A stretch of 6,179 bases of DNA, from the NCBI GenBank assembly GCA_029933755.1, contig JAOZNO010000245.1:1-6179 (forward strand), in the 5' to 3' direction. The stretch is from Bacteroidales bacterium. GTDB lineage: Bacteria > Bacteroidota > Bacteroidia > Bacteroidales > NBLH01. The notes beneath the pieces were generated by a model. It had not been told where the DNA came from, did not search any database, and saw only the letters and a list, made by a program, of their open reading frames with translations. Every line of letters starts with the position of its first letter. The first letter of the stretch is position 1. The position numbers were made by a program, and so were the translations under genes. Positions 1 to 6,121 of this stretch are shown piece after piece.

Positions 1-820
1 TTTCATTTGGGAATATAGTAACCTCATCACCCACATTAAATATTCCACCTTCAACTTTGCCTGCATAGCCACGGTAATCATGAAATTCTTTTGACTGTGG
101 ACGAACCACGTACTGTACTGGAAATCTTCCATCAAAATGGTTTTGGTCAGAACCGATGTAAATGTTCTCCAATGTGTACATTAAGGTAGCTCCATCGTAC
201 CATTTCATGTTTTTTGAACGGTTTACTACATTATCACCAGCCAAAGCACTAATTGGAATGAAACGAATATCATTTACGTCTAATTTAGGTGCAAAGGACA
301 TAAATTGTTTACGGATATTTTCATAGGTTTCTTCATTATAATCTACAAGATCCATTTTGTTAATACAAACAATAATATGAGGTATTTGTAATAAAGATGC
401 TATGTATGAGTGTCTTAAAGTTTGTTCAATTACTCCGTTACGGGCATCAACCAAAATTAAGGCAATATTAGCAGTTGAAGCACCCGTTACCATATTTCTC
501 GTGTATTGTACGTGTCCGGGAGTATCAGCAATAATGAATTTCCTTTTTGGGGTGGCAAAATACCGATAGGCAACATCAATGGTAATGCCTTGTTCTCGCT
601 CTGCCCTTAATCCATCAGTGAGTAAGGCTAAATTTACTGTTTCCTCGCCTTTTTTCTTACTGCTTCGTTCAATAGCTTCCATTTGATCTTCAAAAATGGC
701 TTTGCTATCATACAATAACCTTCCTATTAATGTGCTTTTACCATCATCAACACTTCCCGCAGTGGTGAATCGTAAAAGTTCCATATCTAAATATCCTTTA
801 TTTCCGTTTTTATTATCCAT
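1..820 (-). CDS. cysN: Sulfate adenylyltransferase subunit 1 (CysN), GTPase subunit, 3' end cut off by the window
   Basis: CysN is the regulatory GTPase of ATP sulfurylase. With CysD it couples GTP hydrolysis to the reaction sulfate + ATP -> APS + pyrophosphate in the cytoplasm. My translation gives 273 codons of the N-terminal part. All the GTPase motifs are present: P-loop GSVDDGKS (residues 22-29), the REQGITID switch region (75-82), DTPGH (99-103), NKMD (154-157) and SALAGDN (191-197). The start of the EF-Tu-like second domain follows (FPVQYVV, then [14 protein letters not shown]). The GSVDDGKS form of the P-loop distinguishes CysN from translation factors. I start at the ATG at 820. A second ATG (codon 13) lies inside the stretch YLDxELLRF, which as I recall is also part of Bacteroides CysN, so the upstream start fits better. 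It is the last visible gene of the cluster. Whether a C-terminal APS kinase domain (CysNC fusion) follows cannot be seen. Confidence 0.96.
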   Translation of the reverse strand, partial: MDNKNGNKGYLDMELLRFTTAGSVDDGKSTLIGRLLYDSKAIFEDQMEAIERSSKKKGEETVNLALLTDGLRAEREQGITIDVAYRYFATPKRKFIIADTPGHVQYTRNMVTGASTANIALILVDARNGVIEQTLRHSYIASLLQIPHIIVCINKMDLVDYNEETYENIRKQFMSFAPKLDVNDIRFIPISALAGDNVVNRSKNMKWYDGATLMYTLENIYIGSDQNHFDGRFPVQYVVRPQSKEFHDYRGYAGKVEGGIFNVGDEVTIFPNE

Positions 821-990
821 GATAAGTTGTTATCGTTTTTTCTTAATAATTCCTTAATTCCTAATATTCTCAAAAACTTGTTCGTATAGCATGTTTTTCA
901 GAAAGGACTTGAAGTTGGAAAGCTGAAGACGGAAGTAATCATACTTCAGGCTTCCGTTTTCGGTCTTCTAGCTCTATAGAGTATTGTTAA
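821..990. other. 170-base cysD-cysN spacer
   Basis: This gap is about four times as long as the other gaps in the cluster (41 and 48 bases). I find no reading frame worth calling and no good TAnnTTTG promoter pointing at cysN. It holds the symmetrical heptad array at 911-968 and, next to it, a perfect 10-base palindrome CTCTATAGAG (972-981) close to the cysD stop codon. The roughly 80 bases nearest cysN are plain AT-rich sequence. The spacer may be transcribed as part of a cysD-cysN message. Alternatively, the hairpin could reduce read-through or process the message, which the sequence alone does not settle. Confidence 0.6.
911..968. repeat. Mirror-symmetrical heptad repeat array (4 x GAANNNN then 4 x NNNNTTC)
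   Basis: On the + strand four consecutive 7-base units begin with GAA, at 911, 918, 925 and 932 (GAAGTTG, GAAAGCT, GAAGACG, GAAGTAA). After a 2-base centre, four consecutive 7-base units end in TTC, at 947, 954, 961 and 968 (ATACTTC, AGGCTTC, CGTTTTC, GGTCTTC). The array is symmetrical about 939/940. Paired unit by unit, the first four bases of every left unit are exactly complementary to the last four of its partner (GAAG, GAAA, GAAG, GAAG), while the remaining three mostly differ. The innermost pair forms a 6-base stem (932-937 with 942-947, loop ATCA). A pairing shifted by one unit gives an 11-base stem, 925-935 with 951-961, with one G-T pair. Similar GAAGACC-like intergenic repeats occur in Bacteroidetes genomes as far as I recall. 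I cannot name a family or function. Confidence 0.75.
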
Positions 991-1899
991 TTAAAAATAC
1001 CCTTCTTTTTTACGATCCTCCATTGCTGCTTCTGATCTTTTGTCATCTGCTCTGTCTCCCCGTTCTGTTGTGCGGATTGCTGCAATTTCTTCAATAATGT
1101 CTTCAAGATTGTCTGCTTTTGATAAAGTTAACCCCGTGTTTGTAATGTCTCCAATAGTACGGCAACGAACAATCATTTCCTTTGCTTCCTCATCATCCTT
1201 CAATTGCATAAATGGTGCTATTGATAACCATGCACCGTCACGCTTAAAAACTTTTCTTTTATGTGTGAAATATAAGCTGGGAATATCAATGTTTTCCATA
1301 TAGATATATTGCCAAACATCCATTTCTGTCCAGTTACTAATAGGAAACACTCTGAAATGTTCGCCCATATTTTTTCTGCCATTATAAAGTGACCAAAGCT
1401 CAGGCCTTTGATTTTTTGGATCCCACTGACTAAATTCATCACGATGAGAGAAAAAACGTTCTTTTGCACGTGCTTTTTCTTCATCACGTCTTCCTCCACC
1501 CATAGCTGCATCAATCTTCAAACTTTCTATAGCATCTACCAGGGTAGTGGTTTGTAACAAGTTTCTACTGGCATTAACACCTGTTTCTTCAACAACTCTA
1601 CCCTCATCTATGCTGTCCTGAACATATTTTACAATTAATTCTGTTCCGGTTTCTTTAGCTAAGCGGTCTCTAAATTCAATGGTTTCCGAAAAGTTGTGTC
1701 CGGTATCAATATGTAATAATGGAAATGGAACTTTTGCAGGATAAAAAGCTTTGCGTGCAAGGTGAAACATGATAATTGAATCTTTGCCTCCTGAAAATAA
1801 TAATGCCGGATTTTCAAATTGTGCTGCTACTTCACGAATTACATGAATTGATTCTGATTCCAGCTCTCTTAAATGATTGATAACTATTTTGTCGTTCAT
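991..1899 (-). CDS. cysD: Sulfate adenylyltransferase subunit 2 (CysD), catalytic subunit
   Basis: CysD is the catalytic ATP-pyrophosphatase subunit of ATP sulfurylase. It forms adenylyl sulfate (APS) from ATP and sulfate and works as a complex with CysN in the cytoplasm. The protein has 302 residues, the same length as E. coli CysD. The PP-loop is SGGKDS (36-41; E. coli has SIGKDS). It is followed by HIDTGHNF (63-70), the long basic motif GGGRRDEEKARAKER (134-148), WDPKNQRPELW shortly after it, and the family's typical C-terminus with KxxGYF at the very end. The start at the ATG at 1899 puts the conserved HLRELExESIHxIREVA stretch at residues 9-26, as in homologues. It lies 48 bases downstream of cysH and is followed by a 170-base spacer before cysN. 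No clear promoter is seen in the cysH-cysD gap, so co-transcription from upstream is likely. The assignment is very secure. Confidence 0.98.
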   Translation of the reverse strand: MNDKIVINHLRELESESIHVIREVAAQFENPALLFSGGKDSIIMFHLARKAFYPAKVPFPLLHIDTGHNFSETIEFRDRLAKETGTELIVKYVQDSIDEGRVVEETGVNASRNLLQTTTLVDAIESLKIDAAMGGGRRDEEKARAKERFFSHRDEFSQWDPKNQRPELWSLYNGRKNMGEHFRVFPISNWTEMDVWQYIYMENIDIPSLYFTHKRKVFKRDGAWLSIAPFMQLKDDEEAKEMIVRCRTIGDITNTGLTLSKADNLEDIIEEIAAIRTTERGDRADDKRSEAAMEDRKKEGYF

Positions 1900-1947
1900 C
1901 TTTATAAATGATAATTGTTAATTTTTCTTATTCCCTAACCTTATGGT

Positions 1948-2679
1948 TTAAATCTTTTTTACTTTTATCGTTTGTGCATCTGGTGCTACGGTATCGTGCA
2001 AGCCACATTCTTTTTTTGATTTATCTTCCCACCACCAGCGTCCGGCACGTATGTCGTCACCTTTTTTGATTGCTCTGGTGCATGGCGAGCAACCTATGCT
2101 TATAAATCCTTTGTCATGCAATGTGTTATATGGTACTTGATGATTCTTTAGATAATCAACTGCTTTATCTAAAGACCAGTCTTTTAGTGGGTTAAATTTT
2201 GTTGTATTAAAACTTTCATCAAAACTAAAAAACGCTAATTCCGTTCTTGCTTGTGATTGCTCTGCTCGTAAGCCGGTAATCCATAAATCAATACCTTTTA
2301 AAGCTTTTGTCAAAGGATGTACTTTACGGATGTTACAACATTCTTTTCGGTTATCAATTGACTCATAAAAACTGTATGGACCTTTTTTAGAAACCATATT
2401 TTCTACTTCATCTTTATCCGGAAAGAAAACATAAATTGATTTATTATATTTTTCCAGTGTTTTATTCCATACTTTGTATGTTTCTTCAAAAAAGCGACCG
2501 GTGTCAAGTGTAAAAACTTTTATCGGAATGTTGTTTCTGAAAATTAAATCAGTAATTACCTGATCTTCCTGTCCAAAACTAGTTGAAAAAGCAATTCTAC
2601 CTGCAAATTTTTCAGCTAAAAAATGAAGCTGTTCAAGTGTTGTTTTATTTTCTATTTGTTGCGTTAATTCGCTTTGCAT
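1948..2679 (-). CDS. cysH: Assimilatory adenylyl-sulfate (APS) reductase, [4Fe-4S] type
   Basis: This enzyme reduces activated sulfate to sulfite using thioredoxin or a similar thiol donor (243 residues, cytoplasmic). It belongs to the CysH/PAPS reductase family of PP-loop-fold proteins. Visible motifs are FSTSFGQED (31-39, the modified phosphate loop), TLDTGRFFEET (57-67), TGLRAEQS (135-142) and the catalytic cysteine in KECGLH (Cys225). It also has both cysteine pairs that bind a [4Fe-4S] cluster: Cys114-Cys115 and CSPC (197-200). Enzymes with these pairs generally act on APS (EC 1.8.4.10), whereas the PAPS-specific enterobacterial enzymes lack them. APS use is therefore my prediction, and with it no APS kinase would be needed. 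The gene starts at the ATG at 2679, 41 bases after the VOC gene, and precedes cysD by 48 bases. The order reductase-cysD-cysN fits one sulfate assimilation operon. Sulfite reductase is not in the window. Confidence 0.95.
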   Translation of the reverse strand: MQSELTQQIENKTTLEQLHFLAEKFAGRIAFSTSFGQEDQVITDLIFRNNIPIKVFTLDTGRFFEETYKVWNKTLEKYNKSIYVFFPDKDEVENMVSKKGPYSFYESIDNRKECCNIRKVHPLTKALKGIDLWITGLRAEQSQARTELAFFSFDESFNTTKFNPLKDWSLDKAVDYLKNHQVPYNTLHDKGFISIGCSPCTRAIKKGDDIRAGRWWWEDKSKKECGLHDTVAPDAQTIKVKKI

Positions 2680-2720
2680 TGTTAATCAATTATATTACTA
2701 TACTTATTTATCTTGAAACT

Positions 2721-3809
2721 TTAAGCTTTTACCTCTTTTACTCTTTTAAAAGATAACATTTTTACCATCCAGTTAGGAAGTGCTTTAGCCCTGTCTCGTT
2801 TACTTAAGTCTAAATTCCAGCCTAGTTTTTTAACTAAAGGAATTCTGTGTGCTTCAACCAACTCAATCAGCGTTCCATCAGGGTCTTCAATATAAGCAAA
2901 ATCTCCGGATGCTTCGCCCATGTCAAATACTTCTAATTCTTCTCCATTTGGTCTACGACTGTCAACTGTGAATTCATGTCCGGCAGCTTTACATTGTTCT
3001 CTAAAAGTATTCATGCCACCAATATCAAAACATAAATGAATAAAACCTAAATCACCCCAAAAACGATCTTTGAATATTTTTTCAGCATTTCTATCCGTAA
3101 CTTGTACCAACTCAATAGTACTTGCACCAAATAATTTACTGAAAGGCCCTTTTCTGGGTTCAGAATGTGTTAATAATACACGTCTGAATGAATTTGAACC
3201 ACCCGGAAGTGAGGAGAAAACATCAATTTTTCCATTGGTGTCAAAAAGAACTTTGTCATAGCCCAATAATTCGCTGTAAAAGTCCATAGATTTTTCCATA
3301 TCGGTAATACCAATAATTACCCCTTCAGCACCTCCAGTTGATGCTTTATTATCTAAAAACCAATCACTGTTTTCTGTCATTTGAAAAATATTCTCATAGG
3401 GGTCTTTCACAAAAAAGAATTTTTTTCCTAAAGGATCTGTTTCAATTTTTCCAAGAATTGAAATATTATCGTGCTTAAATTTCTCGTATGTTGCTTCAAT
3501 ATCTTCGGTTTTTATTTTTAGTGCAAATATACCTAAATCACCCAATTGAATCTCAAATTTTGCTTCTTCAGGAGTTCTACTTTTATATTGCCAAATTTCA
3601 AAACCTCCACCACCTTTCATATTTAAAGCAAGTACAGCTTGTCGCTCTTGTGGTTTGCCCCCTGTATACGGAAGCATTAACTCAGCCCAACCTGCATCAT
3701 CAAAAACAGGAATATCCATATTGAAATTTTTTAAATACCAAGCCCATGCCTCATGTACATTGGGTATTCCAATTCCTACTTGTTGTATTCCGCTGATAAT
3801 TTTCTGCAT
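2721..3809 (-). CDS. Tandem VOC-domain protein (glyoxalase/dioxygenase superfamily), function unknown
   Basis: The 362-residue protein has four beta-alpha-beta-beta-beta modules, forming two VOC domains (about 1-148 and 160-322), plus a basic 40-residue tail. Module starts are visible at IQQVGIGIPNVHEAWAWY (8-25), LGIFALKIKTEDIEATYEKF, GVIIGITDMEKSMDFYSELLGY and LGFIHLCFD. Module ends are GFEIWQY, DPYENIFQM, TIELVQV and EDPDGTLIELVEAH. By analogy with glyoxalase I ligand positions, the second domain keeps Glu233, His258 and Glu316 but has no histidine in its first strand. The first domain has Gln in place of His/Glu and looks degenerate. The family includes glyoxalases, extradiol dioxygenases and HPPD, and the substrate here cannot be inferred. 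I use the ATG at 3809. An upstream in-frame TTG at 3833 is part of the promoter's -7 box and would add only a lysine-rich stub. The gene leads the cluster with cysH, cysD and cysN, and is divergent from the oxoamine synthase gene. Confidence 0.88.
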   Translation of the reverse strand: MQKIISGIQQVGIGIPNVHEAWAWYLKNFNMDIPVFDDAGWAELMLPYTGGKPQERQAVLALNMKGGGGFEIWQYKSRTPEEAKFEIQLGDLGIFALKIKTEDIEATYEKFKHDNISILGKIETDPLGKKFFFVKDPYENIFQMTENSDWFLDNKASTGGAEGVIIGITDMEKSMDFYSELLGYDKVLFDTNGKIDVFSSLPGGSNSFRRVLLTHSEPRKGPFSKLFGASTIELVQVTDRNAEKIFKDRFWGDLGFIHLCFDIGGMNTFREQCKAAGHEFTVDSRRPNGEELEVFDMGEASGDFAYIEDPDGTLIELVEAHRIPLVKKLGWNLDLSKRDRAKALPNWMVKMLSFKRVKEVKA

Positions 3810-3830
3810 TTTTATTTTTTTAATAATTTG

Positions 3831-3862
3831 CAAAAATACGAAGTATATAATTCTTATTCAAA
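3831..3862 (-). promoter_or_regulatory. Consensus Bacteroidetes promoter for the VOC-cysH-cysD-cysN cluster
   Basis: Read on the minus strand, TTTG (3862-3859) is followed by a 20-base spacer and TATTTTTG (3838-3831). This is an exact match to the Bacteroidetes housekeeping promoter TTTG-N19-21-TAnnTTTG. The -7 box ends 22 bases before the ATG at 3809, so transcription should begin roughly 15 bases before the start codon. That leaves a very short leader with no room for a riboswitch. Any control by sulfur supply would have to come from a protein acting at or upstream of this promoter, which is an inference. Confidence 0.75.
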
Positions 3863-3953
3863 ACTAATTTCGGGCTTTATATGTAAATATATGTTTTAAA
3901 CAGGCTTTTAAGTGAATAAATCAGAAATATTTATTTAAATTAATCAAAACTGT

Positions 3954-3961
3954 TACATTTG
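3954..3961 (+). promoter_or_regulatory. Candidate -7 box of the oxoamine synthase promoter
   Basis: TACATTTG matches the Bacteroidetes -7 element TAnnTTTG exactly and lies about 100 bases before the start codon at 4060. No TTTG sits 19-21 bases upstream, where the sequence is AT-only, so the -33 element is weak or absent. If used, the leader would be about 90 bases long. It would contain a perfect palindrome ATAAGCTTAT (3997-4006) and a 12-codon reading frame (3985-4023). Confidence 0.45.
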
Positions 3962-4059
3962 CAGAAATTTTTTGATTTCAAAACATGAAAAGAACGATAA
4001 GCTTATTGCGTATTACTGATTGATAAGATGTTGTTTGAGGAACTTAAATATGTAGATAT

Positions 4060-5316
4060 ATGAAGAATATTGATTTGTTTGATAAAATGAAGATGAGCAA
4101 TTCTGATTTAGGGAAATATCAGAAAGTGGCAGAAGGTTATTTAATATTTCCAAAACTTGAAGGCGAAATTGGACCAATAATGAAATTTCGTGGAAAAGAA
4201 GTTTTAAACTGGAGTTTGAATAATTATATTGGTTTGGCAAATCATCCTGAAGTGCGTAAAGCAGATGCAGATGCTGCAAAAGAATGGGGTCTTGCATATC
4301 CTATGGGTGCTCGTATGATGAGTGGACAAACTAAATATCATGAAGAATTGGAACAAAAACTAGCTGACTTTGTTAAAAAAGAAAGAGGTTATTTGTTAAA
4401 CTTTGGTTACCAGGGTATTCTTTCGATTATTGATACATTACTTAGTAGAAATGATATTGCTGTTTATGATTCTGATTCACATGCTTCAATCCTTGATGGT
4501 TTGCGTTTGCATATGGGGAAACGTCTTGTTTATCAGCATAACGATATGGAAAGTCTGGAAAAACAGTTAGAAAGAGCAACAAAGTTGGCTACTGAAAGAG
4601 GTGGTGGAATTTTGGTTGTTACTGAAGGTGTTTTTGGCATGGAGGGTGATTTAGGTAATTTAAAAGCAATTACCGACTTAAAAGACAAATTTAATTTTCG
4701 ATTATTGATTGATGATGCTCATGGTATGGGTACAATGGGAGCAACAGGTGCAGGTACTGACGAGCATTTTGGTGTTCAGGACAAGGTAGATGTGTATTTT
4801 GGAACTTTTGCAAAATCAATGGCAGGAATTGGAGCTTTCGTTGCAGGAAAAACGGAGATTGTTGATTTCCTTAAATATAATATGCGTTCGCAGATGTTTG
4901 CAAAATCTTTACCAATGCCTATGGTAATTGGTGCTTTAAAAAGGCTGGAATTATTAATAGGACATCCAGAATTAAGAGAAAAATTATGGATAATTGTAAA
5001 CGCTATTCAAAAAGGCTTAAAAGAAGCAGGTTTGAATCTTGGGAAAACAGAATCTCCTGTTACACCTGTATTCTTTGAAGGTAATGTTGCTCAGGGAACA
5101 AATGCATTAGTTGATTTGAGAGAGAATTATGGTATTTTTACTTCTATAGTAGTTTATCCCGTTGTTCCAAAAGGAACTGTTATGCTAAGGATAATACCTA
5201 CGGCTGACCATACGCTAGAACATGTTGAACGTACTGTAGCAGCATTTAAAGAAGTTAGTGCAAAGTTGAAAGCTGGTGAATATGATGCTGATGAGGTTAC
5301 TTTAGATATAAAATAA
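4060..5316 (+). CDS. PLP-dependent alpha-oxoamine synthase, serine palmitoyltransferase type (possibly cysteate acyltransferase)
   Basis: This enzyme family joins an amino acid to an acyl thioester with loss of CO2. The protein has 418 residues. Key residues by analogy with E. coli BioF and bacterial SPT are His141 in DSDSHAS (stacks on PLP), VTEGVFGMEGD (187-197), Asp218 and His221 in DDAHG (PLP pyridine contact), Lys252 in GTFAKS (Schiff base) and Arg377 in MLRIIPTADHT (substrate carboxylate). The family contains BioF, 2-amino-3-ketobutyrate ligase (Kbl), ALA synthase, SPT and the sulfonolipid enzyme that uses cysteate (SulA/CapB). The N-terminus (LFDKM...GYLIFPKLEG) and the length resemble a flavobacterial group usually labelled SPT or BioF. 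No bio or tdh gene is adjacent, so BioF and Kbl are less likely. Lipid base synthesis from serine or, given the sulfite-forming neighbours, cysteate is my inference. It is a single gene, divergent from the sulfur cluster, and ends at a strong terminator. Confidence 0.88.
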   Translation: MKNIDLFDKMKMSNSDLGKYQKVAEGYLIFPKLEGEIGPIMKFRGKEVLNWSLNNYIGLANHPEVRKADADAAKEWGLAYPMGARMMSGQTKYHEELEQKLADFVKKERGYLLNFGYQGILSIIDTLLSRNDIAVYDSDSHASILDGLRLHMGKRLVYQHNDMESLEKQLERATKLATERGGGILVVTEGVFGMEGDLGNLKAITDLKDKFNFRLLIDDAHGMGTMGATGAGTDEHFGVQDKVDVYFGTFAKSMAGIGAFVAGKTEIVDFLKYNMRSQMFAKSLPMPMVIGALKRLELLIGHPELREKLWIIVNAIQKGLKEAGLNLGKTESPVTPVFFEGNVAQGTNALVDLRENYGIFTSIVVYPVVPKGTVMLRIIPTADHTLEHVERTVAAFKEVSAKLKAGEYDADEVTLDIK

Positions 5317-5329
5317 ATAGTTTACATAA

Positions 5330-5373
5330 ATAAAAAAGTCCCGTATGATTCTTTCATATCGGGACTTTTTTAT
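5330..5373. terminator. Bidirectional intrinsic terminator between convergent genes
   Basis: The left arm (A6 GTCCCG at 5332-5343, then TATGA at 5344-5348) pairs with TCATA (5354-5358) and CGGGACT6 (5360-5371). The loop is TTCTT and there is a single bulged T at 5359. The stem is flanked by an A-run on the left and a T-run on the right, so a transcript from either strand ends in a hairpin followed by U residues. It starts 14 bases after the oxoamine synthase stop and lies 24 bases beyond the lipoprotein stop, so it can end both genes. Confidence 0.9.
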
Positions 5374-5396
5374 GTCAAATTTGGAAATGTATTGTT

Positions 5397-5984
5397 TTAT
5401 TGGGATCCAAAATCTTTTTTCAAAGAAAAATATCCTGGGTATTCAATAGGAATGCCTGCTACATTAATCGTTGGTTTAATGTCTAGTTTAACCCTTGTTG
5501 GATAGTCACCGGCATCAGCCAAGTTGAAACCAAAGTTTAATAAAGCCGATTTTGTTTTGTTATTGAAAAGCTCTTTCAAATCAAGCTTAATCGCAATAGG
5601 AATGTTTTGTGTGCCACCCGGAGGTATTGAGATTTGTTGATTTAAAATGCCTGTAGTTATTTTAATATCATCAATAAATAGAATCCATTCCATTTTTTGC
5701 ATACTGGCAGTTGATGTATTAGGGTTTTTTGTTTCAATGTTTAAATTAAAAGTTAATGGTAGTCCTCCACCGAACAAAGTTTTGGTTGCCGTAGCAGCAT
5801 CCAAAAAGGATAAATCTGAAAAACTCTTCTTGTTTTGAATGTTAATGCCTACTAAGCGTGTGTCAGTTAGTGAATTCATTTTAAATTCACATTTGGTGAA
5901 AGTAACCATCTGCTGTAGAATATCGCAGGACTGAAAAGAAAGAACTCCTACAAGCAAAATGCTAATCAATAATTTTGTTTTCAT
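5397..5984 (-). CDS. Lipoprotein resembling LEA type 2 / WHy-domain proteins
   Basis: The 195-residue protein has a lipoprotein signal peptide: Lys2 and Lys4, a hydrophobic core (LLISILLVGVLSF) and a signal peptidase II site FQSC with Cys20 as the lipidated residue. It should therefore be anchored in an outer or inner membrane leaflet facing the periplasm or surface. The mature part is rich in beta-strand-like stretches. It includes a pattern like the WHy fold of LEA14-type proteins: LTFNLNIETKNPN (77-89), a strand with WILFIDDIKITTGIL (100-114), then ISIPPGGTQNIPIAIKLDL (118-136). WHy domains are associated with stress or desiccation tolerance in plants and with poorly known envelope roles in bacteria. 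A role here is not inferable. A second cysteine (Cys32) lies in the mature part. The gene is monocistronic as far as visible, and convergent with the oxoamine synthase gene. The lipoprotein call is firm and the WHy call moderate. Confidence 0.8.
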   Translation of the reverse strand: MKTKLLISILLVGVLSFQSCDILQQMVTFTKCEFKMNSLTDTRLVGINIQNKKSFSDLSFLDAATATKTLFGGGLPLTFNLNIETKNPNTSTASMQKMEWILFIDDIKITTGILNQQISIPPGGTQNIPIAIKLDLKELFNNKTKSALLNFGFNLADAGDYPTRVKLDIKPTINVAGIPIEYPGYFSLKKDFGSQ

Positions 5985-6038
5985 AAGTTAGATTATTTTA
6001 AATAGTTTAAATTTCATCAGATAGATGTGAGAAAAGCT

Positions 6039-6071
6039 TATCTTAATCAGAATTTAATAACAGTTAAGATA
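6039..6071. repeat. 8-base inverted repeat in the lipoprotein gene's upstream region
   Basis: TATCTTAA (6039-6046) and TTAAGATA (6064-6071) are perfect complements separated by 17 bases. No T-run follows on either strand, so it does not look like a terminator. It could be an operator or a leader hairpin. In DNA this AT-rich, a chance match is also possible. Confidence 0.35.
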
Positions 6072-6089
6072 TTTGAACGAAATTAAGAC

Positions 6090-6121
6090 TAAAGGTAATC
6101 GTAAGATTTGTGAACAACAAA
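6090..6121 (-). promoter_or_regulatory. Candidate promoter for the lipoprotein gene
   Basis: On the minus strand, TTTG (6121-6118), a 20-base spacer and TACCTTTA (6097-6090) match the Bacteroidetes promoter with one mismatch in the last base of the -7 box. It would give a leader of about 100 bases before the ATG at 5984. The first part of that leader holds an inverted repeat, TATCTTAA (6039-6046) with TTAAGATA (6064-6071). Confidence 0.4.

Noticed and set aside
911..968. Heptad array as a rho-independent terminator after cysD
   Set aside because: In the operon direction no U-run follows the hairpin, and its best stem contains an A-C mismatch, so it does not look like a standard terminator.
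1040..1514. Reading frames on both strands overlapping cysD (1040-1303 +, 1218-1514 -)
   Set aside because: They lie wholly within the well-conserved cysD gene in other frames and have no recognisable protein features.
3070..3724. Plus-strand frames inside the VOC gene (3070-3261, 3488-3724) and 3655-3867
   Set aside because: They are opposite-strand shadows of a gene with clear VOC modules. The last one crosses the VOC promoter and encodes a low-complexity hydrophobic end.
4037..4040. GAGG as a ribosome binding site for the gene at 4060
   Set aside because: It lies 19 bases before the start codon, too far. Bacteroidetes genes usually lack Shine-Dalgarno sites anyway.
3810..4059. Possible SAM or cobalamin riboswitch before the sulfur genes
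   Set aside because: The VOC-cys leader is predicted to be only about 15 bases, and I see no conserved riboswitch core in either direction.
4013..4297. Minus-strand 94-residue frame over the oxoamine synthase start
   Set aside because: It is leucine/glutamine-rich shadow sequence opposite a conserved coding region, with no promoter or domain.
5647..5838. Plus-strand 63-residue frame inside the lipoprotein gene
   Set aside because: It is antisense to a gene with a clear lipoprotein signal and has no features of its own.
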